The notes beneath the pieces were generated by a model. The model was not told the origin of the DNA and searched no databases. It worked only from the letters and a program-made list of their open reading frames with translations. From positions 3,009,001 through 3,073,000 of the forward strand of contig NZ_JAZHRR010000001.1 in the NCBI RefSeq assembly GCF_036924515.1: 64,000 nucleotides of DNA, written 5' to 3'. Below are positions 22,797-30,336 of the stretch, piece after piece (position 1 is the first letter of the stretch; every line of letters starts with the position of its first letter). The DNA comes from Bradyrhizobium sp. AZCC 1610 (GTDB taxonomy: Bacteria > Pseudomonadota > Alphaproteobacteria > Rhizobiales > Xanthobacteraceae). A program made the translations under genes and the position numbers.

Positions 22797-22940
22797 ATGG
22801 ACAAAGTCAAAGCTGCTTACGGCTACGCCAAATCTGTTCACGGATATGCCGTGAGCTGGGTTGCTGCGCATCCCGCCGCGACCGTCAACGCGATCTTCGC
22901 CGTCGTTGTGCTGAAGGTCGTCTCCAAGATTTTCATCTGA
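22797..22940 (+). CDS. Small membrane protein, 47 aa
   Basis: ATG behind AACGGAGTCC. Starts MDKVKAAYGYAKSVHGYAVS, an amphipathic start followed by one hydrophobic helix (NAIFAVVVLKVVSKIFI). Separated by 170 bp from the preceding gene. Function unknown. Confidence 0.55.
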   Translation: MDKVKAAYGYAKSVHGYAVSWVAAHPAATVNAIFAVVVLKVVSKIFI

Positions 22941-23171
22941 TCAGGTGGCCTGCGGCACCGGTAACGGTGTCCGTTCTAACGGGTAAGCCAGCAGCCCCGT
23001 AGCCCTCGTAATTCCTCAAAGCGGCCCCTGAGGGGGAACGGCTGATCCCCGTAAACGCGATGCGGTTGAGGCATACGAGCGATCGACTTCTGGATTGGAT
23101 CGCTCCCACCTGTACTCTCTCGTGTGTCACCCGGCGGGGAATAAACGCACAGCCAGTCGGCGAAGAGGTCC

Positions 23172-23312
23172 ATGGTAAGTCGCCGACGACCGTTTGAGAT
23201 GAGCGTGATGCACATCGAGGTCGAAAGGATCGGAGTGGTCACCCTGCGGGGCGGCGCACGGCACGAGGGAGTCTATTTTGCGGTGCCGGCCGATAGTCAC
23301 CTGACGACATAG
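23172..23312 (+). CDS. Possible small protein, 46 aa
   Basis: ATG behind AGAGGTCC. Starts MVSRRRPFEMSVMHIEVERI, with alternating strands (VEVERIGVVTLRGG-like). It is the only plausible ORF in the gap between 22,941 and the tRNA. Could be spurious. Confidence 0.35.
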   Translation: MVSRRRPFEMSVMHIEVERIGVVTLRGGARHEGVYFAVPADSHLTT

Positions 23313-23565
23313 GGGTGGCCGGTTAAATGAGGCCATGCGTCAAGCCGCGCGCTCGCTTTTGCGAGCACGCCCGCCATCGCTATCTGGTGGCAGGCATCAA
23401 TGGAGCCCCAAATCGCCACTGACATGAAACAGTCCCGCGCTGACCGCGCGGCTGCGTTATGCGATTGGGCCATCCGGGTCGTAGCTGGTCGAGCGATCAC
23501 GCGAGAGGACGGGCGCTGCCGGGGAGCAGCAGACAAGGCCCTGAGAAGGCCATCCCCACAAATTC
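23313..23565. other. Non-coding gap before tRNA
   Basis: Contains a hairpin CTCGC-TTTT-GCGAG near 23351-23365. The open frame here runs straight through the tRNA into the xylanase and is not believed. Confidence 0.4.
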
Positions 23566-23640
23566 GCCAGGGTAGCTCAATGGTAGAGCAGCGGCTTCAT
23601 AAGCCGCAGGTCGTTGGTTCAACTCCTCCCCCTGGCACCA
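23566..23640 (+). tRNA. tRNA with CAU anticodon (Met, or possibly Ile2)
   Basis: 75 nt. 7-bp acceptor stem GCCAGGG/CCCTGGC, D-arm GCTC/GAGC, anticodon stem GCGGC-TTCATAA-GCCGC, TTCAACT T-loop, and encoded CCA. The T-stem GTTGG/CCTCC has two adjacent mismatches in the middle, which is odd. CAU tRNAs in phages may be elongator Met or lysidine-modified Ile2; I cannot separate these here. It sits immediately before the xylanase gene. Confidence 0.85.
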
Positions 23641-23663
23641 CTTTCTTGAAAGGACGACTATCA

Positions 23664-24704
23664 GTGGACAGCCTCAATGTTACCGCCGAAGCCAGCGGCC
23701 TGATGTTCGGCGCAGCGGCAGGGCCAACCGTCCTGACCGATCCAAATCTCGAAGCGCTGTACAAAGAACACTGCGGCATCATCACGACCGACATTGCGCT
23801 AAAGTGGAGCACGGTCCGTCCGAACGCCAACTTTGTCCCGGTCTGGACTCAGGCCGATGCCCTTATCTCTTGGGCCGAGGCAAACGGGATCCTGATCAAG
23901 GGTCACAACCTCGCCTGGAACGAATACGCTCCGGCATGGCTCTGGACGTCGAATGCCAGCGGCCCCGATTACGGCGTCCTGAATGTCCCGGTCGAGGATG
24001 CCAAAAACTACTTCGACCAGCACATTACCGAGACCGTCAGCCGATACGCTGGGCGGATCGCTATCTGGGATGTCGTGAACGAGCCGATCGAACCGGCCCA
24101 TGGACGCCCTGACCTGATGCGCTCCAAGATCTGGATGAAGGTGTTCGGCCCGAGCTATGTCGAGCGAGCTTTCCGCCGCGCGCACGCCGCCGACCGGGAC
24201 GCCAAGCTTTTCATGAACGAACAGTCGCTCGATCGCATGGGCTGCGAGAAGAACCGGCTTGCGTTCCTCACGCTGGTCGATCGTCTGCTTGGTCGGGGCG
24301 TCCCCATCCACGGCATCGGCTTCGAAAGCCATCTCACCCTGTGGGCCGGCGTTACCCGCGAAGGAGTCATGTGGCTCCTCGAAGAACTGCGGAAGCGCGG
24401 GCTCGAAGTTCACATCTCCGAACTCGACATCGCCCCGCTCGGCGCAAGCAACACGGCGTTACCCACGACCACCACGGACACGGCGCTGATCGACGCGCGA
24501 GTCGCCGAGGCGGCCCGGTCGTACCTCAAAGACGTCCTGTCGTTTCCGAACGTCAAGGCGCTCATGACGTGGCAGCTCGTCGACAAGTACTCCTGGCTCA
24601 TCTCCAAGGGCCAGAAGCGGCCTCTGCCATTCGACGACAACTATCAGCCGAAGGCTATGGCCTTCGAGATCGAGCGGGCTCTCCAGTATCGGAGAGCCGG
24701 CTAA
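23664..24704 (+). CDS. GH10 endo-1,4-beta-xylanase-like glycoside hydrolase
   Basis: 346 aa from GTG at 23664 behind AAAGGACG. GH10 landmarks are intact: KGHNLAWNEYAPAW, the acid/base segment IWDVVNEPIE (Glu140), IHGIGFESH, and the nucleophile segment VHISELDI (Glu253), with W near the C-terminus (MTWQLVDKYSWL). The length fits a single catalytic TIM barrel. There is no signal peptide, so it is either released on lysis, carried on the virion, or exported another way. Natural substrates are xylans; some GH10 enzymes also act on bacterial polysaccharides. It lies between two tRNA genes, a typical cargo position, and may help spread or attack in a plant-associated host. Confidence 0.9.
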   Translation: MDSLNVTAEASGLMFGAAAGPTVLTDPNLEALYKEHCGIITTDIALKWSTVRPNANFVPVWTQADALISWAEANGILIKGHNLAWNEYAPAWLWTSNASGPDYGVLNVPVEDAKNYFDQHITETVSRYAGRIAIWDVVNEPIEPAHGRPDLMRSKIWMKVFGPSYVERAFRRAHAADRDAKLFMNEQSLDRMGCEKNRLAFLTLVDRLLGRGVPIHGIGFESHLTLWAGVTREGVMWLLEELRKRGLEVHISELDIAPLGASNTALPTTTTDTALIDARVAEAARSYLKDVLSFPNVKALMTWQLVDKYSWLISKGQKRPLPFDDNYQPKAMAFEIERALQYRRAG

Positions 24705-24713
24705 CCCACTTCA

Positions 24714-24786
24714 ATCGGTGAGCGCATGGGCGTGGCCTGGTCTCCAAAACCAAGGTCTGAGGGTTCGACTCCCTACACCGGTGCCA
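24714..24786 (+). tRNA. Degenerate tRNA, CCA anticodon (Trp-like)
   Basis: Acceptor ATCGGTG/CACCGGT (one T-G pair), loop CTCCAAA with CCA anticodon, T-arm GAGGG-TTCGACT-CCCTA (last pair mismatched), encoded CCA. The D-arm is only about 14 nt with a weak 3-bp stem, and position 8 is A rather than T. It may be a functional but divergent tRNA-Trp or a decaying tRNA. Confidence 0.55.
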
Positions 24787-25275
24787 TCAATTGAACCTTG
24801 GCTTCTGGCGCATACGCTCGATCGATATCCCAGCGGTGTCGATTTCAACAACTTCGCCTTTATCAGTGGTCCCAGAACAAAATGGCTCGACCGACCTGTC
24901 CGGCATGAGTCGCATCTTGCAAGAAGCGTTTATGCCGTAGGCCTTCATCACAGATTTTGCGAACTGCTCCGGTGGCATGTCTTCCGCGCCGAAAAAGCAT
25001 TTCCTCAGTGACATCTTTGCGATCTTGTCGCCTTCCATATCGAAGGCGGCGCAGCCCTTGCCTTCCTTGGACATGAAGTCCGGGATTGCGGGGTCACGAA
25101 ACAGAATGAATGCGGGGTTTTTACCGTTCCCCCCCACGTACTTTGCTGGCTTCGATGCAAGAATTTCTTGCCTCGTCATATTGACGTGGAAGCCATTGAA
25201 CTTCGTCGCCTCATCGGCGTGAGCCGATGATGTCACGACCCCCAACAACAACAACAACAACCCGACAATTCTCAT
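24787..25275 (-). CDS. Exported protein, 162 aa (moron-like)
   Basis: ATG at 25275 starts a clear signal peptide (MRIVGLLLLLLGVVTSSAHA); AGAGGGG lies upstream. The mature part has four Cys. It is the only leftward gene between 19.5 and 64 kb and abuts the tRNA, which is typical of a moron or cargo gene. Function unknown. Confidence 0.65.
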   Translation of the reverse strand: MRIVGLLLLLLGVVTSSAHADEATKFNGFHVNMTRQEILASKPAKYVGGNGKNPAFILFRDPAIPDFMSKEGKGCAAFDMEGDKIAKMSLRKCFFGAEDMPPEQFAKSVMKAYGINASCKMRLMPDRSVEPFCSGTTDKGEVVEIDTAGISIERMRQKPRFN

Positions 25276-25344
25276 AGCGCCCCTCTGCTCCCTGAAAGGA
25301 GCGAGTCTAGCGCGCACGAGTCGTGTCGTCACTAGGGTTTCCAC

Positions 25345-25755
25345 ATGTTTCAGCTGCTTGCCCTGATCCCAGGGCTGATGAGCGGTCTATTGACCTGGCT
25401 CAACAAGAAGACTGATGCCGATCTTGAGAAGTTCAAGACGGCGATCGGAGGTGACGTTCAGCTCAATGTCGCCGAGCTGCGCTACAAGGTCGAGATCGCC
25501 CGCATGGCGGCCGACATGCGCAAGGACGACCGGGAGCACTGGTTCACCGCCTGGATGGTGCCAACCGCCTTCGCGATCTTCATCATCCACGTCGCCGCTG
25601 TCGTGTTCGACAGCATCCCTCTGCTGGGCCATGAGGTCGGAAGCTGGAACATTTCCAAGCTGCCGCCGCCGTACGCCTCCATGCAGGAAAACATCGTGCT
25701 GACCATCTGCGGCGTTGCCGGAGTGTCGGCCGTCAAGAAGATCTTCTCCCGATGA
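25345..25755 (+). CDS. Holin-like membrane protein, 136 aa
   Basis: Short hydrophobic N-terminus (MFQLLALIPGLMSGLLTWLN), a charged helical stretch, then a strong membrane segment (WMVPTAFAIFIIHVAAVVF) and a weaker C-terminal one. The order resembles 3-TM holin-like proteins of rhizobial phages. It lies far from the main lysis cassette, so holin function is tentative. ATGA overlap with the thioredoxin gene. Confidence 0.5.
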   Translation: MFQLLALIPGLMSGLLTWLNKKTDADLEKFKTAIGGDVQLNVAELRYKVEIARMAADMRKDDREHWFTAWMVPTAFAIFIIHVAAVVFDSIPLLGHEVGSWNISKLPPPYASMQENIVLTICGVAGVSAVKKIFSR

Positions 25756-26081
25756 AAACCCTGACCGACACCTCCTTCAACGAAGTTGTCACCTCGCCGA
25801 AGCCCGTCATCATCAAGTTCGAGGCGAAATGGTGCCAGCCCTGCAAGGCGATGACGCCGATCATGTTGGAGATCGAGAAGGAACTCGCTGACCAGGTGAC
25901 CTTCTTCAGCGCCAACGTCGAGCACTGCTCCTTGATCGCCCAGCGCTTCAAGGTGACCCAGATCCCGGCACTGCTGGCGATCGACAACGGCGTGGTCACG
26001 GCACAGAAGACCGGCGCTGCCAAGAAATCGGAGGTCCTGGCATGGATCGATCTGGCGCTGCCGAGCCTGCGGCAGTCGTGA
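25752..26081 (+). CDS. Thioredoxin-like protein
   Basis: 109 aa with the full thioredoxin layout: KPVIIKFEAKWCQPCKAMTP (active site WCQPC), then a cis-Pro region TQIPALLAIDNG. The active site has Gln where Gly is usual (WCGPC), which should change redox potential. May keep phage or host enzymes reduced, or assist Cys-rich proteins such as the tail protein at 46.8 kb. Coupled to both neighbours by overlapping stops. Confidence 0.9.
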   Translation: MKTLTDTSFNEVVTSPKPVIIKFEAKWCQPCKAMTPIMLEIEKELADQVTFFSANVEHCSLIAQRFKVTQIPALLAIDNGVVTAQKTGAAKKSEVLAWIDLALPSLRQS

Positions 26082-26305
26082 GCCAAGCAGACGATTTCGG
26101 TTTCGTTATCGACCTGATCGCCCAGACCGTCACCTTCGAGGGTGGTTACCGCGCCCCCATCACCGAGATGCTCGATCGGCGAGGGGAAGAGACCGAAACG
26201 CCAGCGGACGTCAGGTTCGTCATCGTGGAAATGCCGCCGGAAGGCCTGTGGGTCACCCTCGACCTGGACGACCTCCGCCGGGACATTTCCTATTCCACCC
26301 ACTGA
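26078..26305 (+). CDS. Hypothetical protein, 75 aa
   Basis: GTG start overlapping the thioredoxin stop (GTGA). Begins VSQADDFGFVIDLIAQTVTF. Acidic, probably alpha/beta. Function unknown. Confidence 0.55.
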   Translation: MSQADDFGFVIDLIAQTVTFEGGYRAPITEMLDRRGEETETPADVRFVIVEMPPEGLWVTLDLDDLRRDISYSTH

Positions 26306-26330
26306 AACAGTCGCAAAGAGAAACAAGAAA

Positions 26331-26873
26331 ATGACTGATCTACCGCCGCGTCGCCGGGGACGGCCGACGAAGGAGGAGGCTGCTGCGCGCGAAGCCGCTG
26401 CAAAAGCCGCCCAAGAGAAGGAAGCGGAGGAGGGGGCGTTCCTCGACGAGCTGCTTAATGCTCCGGTCCAGCCCCGCAAGACCAAGCTGCAGCCCGACGC
26501 GGACACGCTCCGGGCGCTGTCGGAAATTGCCAAGCTGTTCGGCACCCTCGACGAGGCTGCATCCATCCTGGGCGTCAGCCGGCGCACCATGACGAACTTC
26601 CTCAACGAATACGAGCTGGCGCGGGACGCCTGGGACGACGGCATCGGCCGCGCCAAGGTTTCGCTGCGCCGGAAGCAGTTCGCTCTCGCCGACAAGAACG
26701 CGCCGGCCGCGATCTTCCTCGGCAAGAACTATCTCGGCCAGAAGGACGAGACCACCAGCAACCTCAACGTCAAGACTGAGGTCTCTCAGATGACGGAGGA
26801 GCAGCTGATGGAGATCGCTGCCCGCGCGCCGGCAGCGCCGCGACAGCCACCCAAAAAGGAAAGCGTCCACTAA
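26331..26873 (+). CDS. terS: Terminase small subunit
   Basis: 180 aa. N-terminal AT-hook-like PPRRRGRPTKEEA followed by a charged helix, then a helix-turn-helix FGTLDEAASILGVSRRTMTN, a central oligomerisation part and a Pro/Lys-rich tail. Recognises packaging sites and hands DNA to the large subunit. Here separated from terL by three inserted genes. Confidence 0.75.
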   Translation: MTDLPPRRRGRPTKEEAAAREAAAKAAQEKEAEEGAFLDELLNAPVQPRKTKLQPDADTLRALSEIAKLFGTLDEAASILGVSRRTMTNFLNEYELARDAWDDGIGRAKVSLRRKQFALADKNAPAAIFLGKNYLGQKDETTSNLNVKTEVSQMTEEQLMEIAARAPAAPRQPPKKESVH

Positions 26874-26890
26874 TGCAAAATCGTCGGCAC

Positions 26891-26911
26891 CACATCTTGA
26901 CTGAAGATGTG
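26891..26911 (+). terminator. Hairpin after terS
   Basis: CACATCTT-GACTG-AAGATGTG, a perfect 8-bp stem about 20 bp past the terS stop. No U-run follows; it may be a processing or pause hairpin. Confidence 0.35.
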
Positions 26912-27127
26912 CGTCGACAGCGGGCGGTAGCGCTGGAAGCCGGCAGGCTGCTGCGCGGAAACCCAGCCGAGGAAAGCGTTCGCGCAAACCTGCCGAGCGT
27001 AGATCACGTCAGCCCACCGGCTGCGGATCGCGAACACCTCCCGCCCGTCGCACCAGAACCTCTGATCGAAATCGATCGACCCCGGGTCGAACCAGACCCA
27101 CCAACCAAACCAAAGGAAAACAGAACA

Positions 27128-27808
27128 ATGGGAAAGCCCCATGTTGTAATCGTCGGCGCCGACAAGGGCGGCGTTGGCAAAACCTTCGTCTCCCGCGCCG
27201 TGCTCAGCTACTTCAAGGCCCAGGGCGCCGATGTCCGCGCGTTTGACACGCAGCAGCCGGACGGCAACCTGAAGCACTTCCATCCCGAGATCACCGAGAT
27301 CGTGGACCTGTCCACCTCGGACGATCAGATCAAGGTGTTCGACTCGGTGCCGAAGCATGCGGTCACCGTGATCGACATCCAGGCCGGCCTGCTCACCCCG
27401 ACGCTGACCTTGCTCACCGACATCGGCTTCCTCGACCTGGTCAAGGAAGGCAAGATCGACGTCTCCGTTCTCCATGTGATCGGCAGCACGAAGCAGTCGT
27501 TCAACGAGATCGAGGGCACCGCCAAGATCCTGGATGGCTCCCGCCACTTCATCGTCACCAACCACACCAACGACGCCGCCTTCTTCAACGGCATCGAGGG
27601 CGTGGCGACAGAAACGCTCAAGGTCGGCACGGCGCTGATCGACATCCCCAAGATGGATGAGCGAGCCACCGAGCATGTGGAAGCAGCCGCCACCTCGTTC
27701 GACGACTACGCCAAGAACGGCAGCTCCTTCGTCATGAAGGGCAAGGTCGGCAAATGGCTGAAGGACGTGTTCGTCAAGTTCGACGCGGCCAAGCTGCACA
27801 TCAAGTAA
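27128..27808 (+). CDS. ParA/MinD-family ATPase
   Basis: 226 aa beginning MGKPHVVIVGADKGGVGKTF. The deviant Walker A GADKGGVGKT with signature Lys is diagnostic for ParA/MinD ATPases, followed by VIDIQAG (Walker B-like) and a HFIVTNHTND region. ATG 27128 has AAAGGAAAAC upstream; the frame is open back to 26873 but that part looks non-coding in this direction. No ParB or centromere was found nearby, so DNA segregation is not established. It may position DNA, or act in packaging or with the P-loop kinase next to it. Confidence 0.8.
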   Translation: MGKPHVVIVGADKGGVGKTFVSRAVLSYFKAQGADVRAFDTQQPDGNLKHFHPEITEIVDLSTSDDQIKVFDSVPKHAVTVIDIQAGLLTPTLTLLTDIGFLDLVKEGKIDVSVLHVIGSTKQSFNEIEGTAKILDGSRHFIVTNHTNDAAFFNGIEGVATETLKVGTALIDIPKMDERATEHVEAAATSFDDYAKNGSSFVMKGKVGKWLKDVFVKFDAAKLHIK

Positions 27809-27816
27809 GGAAACCA

Positions 27817-28347
27817 ATGAGCGCCTTCGTCATCAACCTCATCGGCGGTCCCGGCTCCGGAAAGAGCACGACCGCAGCGGGCCTGTTCTTCAAGCTGAAG
27901 CTGGCCGGCGTCAAATGCGAGTTGGTGACGGAGTTCGCCAAGGAACTCGTCTACGACGAAAACTGGCTCGACCTGAAGCGGCAAATCTATGTGCTGGCTG
28001 AGCAGGAACGACGCCAGCGCCGTCTCGTGGACAAGGTCAACGTGATCATCACCGACGCTCCGCTGTTGACTGGGGTTGCGTACATCCGAGACCCCCGCGA
28101 TCGAAAGGCGGTCGAGGTCTCGGCACGCAGCCTCTTCGACACGTACTTCAACGTCAACTTCGCGATCAAGCGCGTCAAGCCGTACCAGGCGTACGGTCGC
28201 AGCCAGACCGCGGCGGAGGCGAAGGAAATCGACAACAGGCTGCTCAACGAAATCTACGTCAACGAAGTGATCGAGGCTTGTGTCCCCGGCGACGAGAACG
28301 CGCCGGACGCGATCATCGATGCGCTCAAGCAGAGCAAGCTTGTCTGA
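27817..28347 (+). CDS. P-loop kinase/ATPase (AAA_28/NadR-like)
   Basis: 176 aa. Walker A GGPGSGKSTTAAGLF, then ELVTEFAKELVYDENW and VIITDAPLLTGVAYI, the pattern of NadR/Ttd14-like kinases (AAA_28). These phosphorylate small molecules such as nucleosides or NAD precursors. Eight bp after the ParA-like gene. Substrate unknown. Confidence 0.75.
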   Translation: MSAFVINLIGGPGSGKSTTAAGLFFKLKLAGVKCELVTEFAKELVYDENWLDLKRQIYVLAEQERRQRRLVDKVNVIITDAPLLTGVAYIRDPRDRKAVEVSARSLFDTYFNVNFAIKRVKPYQAYGRSQTAAEAKEIDNRLLNEIYVNEVIEACVPGDENAPDAIIDALKQSKLV

Positions 28348-28387
28348 CGCAGTACAAACACCATCAATCCAAGGAAAGCAATTCAAG

Positions 28388-30160
28388 ATGAGCGTCTTAA
28401 AGTTTAGAAAGGGCGAGTGGGTCCTTCTCAATCGATCCAAGAAAGCCCTGGCCGTAGTCGCCGCCGCCGCAACTGCGCCAATTGCCGGCCTTTCCGCCGC
28501 AACCGTGTCTGCTGACGGCAAGACCTACACCGGACGCGGTGTCAAGCCAGGCTCAACCGTAACGGTGTTCGCCAACGGTAGCGTTGCCGGAACTGCAACG
28601 GCAGATGGATCTGGAAACTGGAGCTACACCTTCGCCACCGCACCAAACGCAGGGTCCGTGATCGGTTGGGATGGCACTCTTTCTGCCCCCACCACTACGG
28701 CGCCCGCGATTGCAGCAACCCTTTCCGCGCTCACCCTGTCGAACGTTTCCTTCACGGCCGGCGCGGCTGCCGGCACGGTGATCGGCAACATCTCCGGCAA
28801 GACCGCCGGATCGACCCTGTCGGTGACCCCAAACGACGGAAAGGTCGCGATCAATGCTGGCCAGACCGGTCTGGTCGTCGGCCTGTCTGCGTCCGCCGCC
28901 GGAACCACCAGCTACACGATCACCGAGACGCTCGCTGGGGCCACGAACACGCCACGCTCGACCACGTTCTCCATCACCGCCAATCCGGCTGTTGTTCCTT
29001 TCAACTCGCGCCTGGTCATCGAAGGCGACAGCATCACCGCTGGATCGAACGGTCCGCAGTGGGCCTGGGCCGCTCTCGCCCGCACGCGCGGCCGGTACTA
29101 CATGCCACAAAACTACAACCAGGCTACCGGTGGCCAGACCGCAGCGCAGATGGCGACGCAGGTCTCCGCGATCAATGCGTTGTCACCCAAGGTCGTCAAT
29201 GCCCTGATGGGTACTAACGATCTTGGCGGATCGAGTGATACTCCTGCGACCATCTGGGCCAACATCAAGACCTGCTGGAAGGGCTACCTCGACGGCACCG
29301 CAGCTTACGTCAACGCCGGCACGGTCATGCGGCGAACCGACACCAACTTCACCAATCTCGGTGCAGGTCGTGAAGCTGATCGCGTCACTCTGAACAACCT
29401 GATCAAGGGTTATGCGACAGATCCCGATCTGGCGAACTACAAGGACAAGATCCGAGTCGTCGACCTGGAGTCGGTCTTCAATCCTGCCACCGACGCCCTC
29501 GATGGGCTGCATCCGAACTGGCTGGGCGCCATCAAGATCGGTAACGCTTTCGGCGATAGCTTGAACTCGTTGATCGACACTTCGAGCGTCCTGACCGACC
29601 TCTATAACAGCGCCAGCACCAACCTGATCCTTCTGGCGGGGAAGAACGCGCTTCTGACCGGAACGGCCGGAACGCTAAGCGGAACGCCTACGCCAATTGG
29701 TCCAGCTCCTACCAACTGGACGCTGTCTCATAACGACTCGTTCACGGTCACCTCGGCCCAGCCGACGATGAACGGCGCGCAGGCGTTTGAAGTCGTTGCG
29801 TCGGGCACCAACACCACCGCGAACCGTGTAGCCAACTTTTCGAGCACCTGCGCCTACACGGGCAATATCGGTGACCAGATGGAGTTCTGCGTCGACTTCT
29901 CGCTGGCCGCTGGCCACCAGGGCATTCGCGCGATCTCTTTGACCTGCGATACCGGCGCCACGCCAAGCAACGTTTCCTCTGTCGTGATGGACGGGGCCGG
30001 GGCGATCTCCGGCACGTTGCGGACTTACGGCAACGGTCCGTTGACGACGTCGAAGACCAGCTCGACGCTGCAGTGCCTCGTCACCTTCGCGGCAGGCCCG
30101 ATCAGCGCCGACATCACCTGGGGACGTCCTTACTTCCGTAAGGTTCCAGCAGGCGCCTAA
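28388..30160 (+). CDS. SGNH/GDSL esterase with Ig-like N-terminus, probable virion protein
   Basis: 590 aa. N-terminal about 200 residues are Ala/Thr/Gly-rich with Ig-like strands (TVSADGKTYTGRGVKPGSTV). The catalytic part has block I IEGDSITAG (Ser 215), a block III-like MGTNDLGG, and block V LDGLHPNW (Asp/His). The C-terminal about 180 residues form a beta-rich domain. Family knowledge: SGNH hydrolases deacetylate polysaccharides. Inference: a virion-bound esterase acting on host capsule or O-antigen. Location between terS and terL is unusual. Confidence 0.8.
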   Translation: MSVLKFRKGEWVLLNRSKKALAVVAAAATAPIAGLSAATVSADGKTYTGRGVKPGSTVTVFANGSVAGTATADGSGNWSYTFATAPNAGSVIGWDGTLSAPTTTAPAIAATLSALTLSNVSFTAGAAAGTVIGNISGKTAGSTLSVTPNDGKVAINAGQTGLVVGLSASAAGTTSYTITETLAGATNTPRSTTFSITANPAVVPFNSRLVIEGDSITAGSNGPQWAWAALARTRGRYYMPQNYNQATGGQTAAQMATQVSAINALSPKVVNALMGTNDLGGSSDTPATIWANIKTCWKGYLDGTAAYVNAGTVMRRTDTNFTNLGAGREADRVTLNNLIKGYATDPDLANYKDKIRVVDLESVFNPATDALDGLHPNWLGAIKIGNAFGDSLNSLIDTSSVLTDLYNSASTNLILLAGKNALLTGTAGTLSGTPTPIGPAPTNWTLSHNDSFTVTSAQPTMNGAQAFEVVASGTNTTANRVANFSSTCAYTGNIGDQMEFCVDFSLAAGHQGIRAISLTCDTGATPSNVSSVVMDGAGAISGTLRTYGNGPLTTSKTSSTLQCLVTFAAGPISADITWGRPYFRKVPAGA

Positions 30161-30207
30161 TCGAAACAAGACCCCTGACGGGATCGCGCAAGCGACCGCA
30201 ACACTAA

Positions 30208-30261
30208 GTCCTGAATTGACAGGACGATCCGCTTGGCCAGCGGGCGTGGGGTCCTCTTTTT
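30208..30261 (+). terminator. Possible terminator before terL
   Basis: Two stem-loops (GTCCTG/CAGGAC at 30208-30225; CCGCT/AGCGG at 30229-30243) followed after 13 bp by a short T-run (30257-30261). Confidence 0.4.
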
Positions 30262-30336
30262 CACTCTGGTCGAGTTGCCGCTTCGGGGGCATCAGCCCTC
30301 GGGCCTCGACCGGAGTCTAAACCTTCGGAATTCATT

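Noticed and set aside
23400-23663. Upstream extension of the xylanase gene
   Set aside because: It would translate through the tRNA. The GTG at 23664 has a ribosome site.
26873-27127. N-terminal extension of the ParA-like protein
   Set aside because: Walker A must lie near the N-terminus and the extension has low third-position GC; ATG at 27128 has its own ribosome site.
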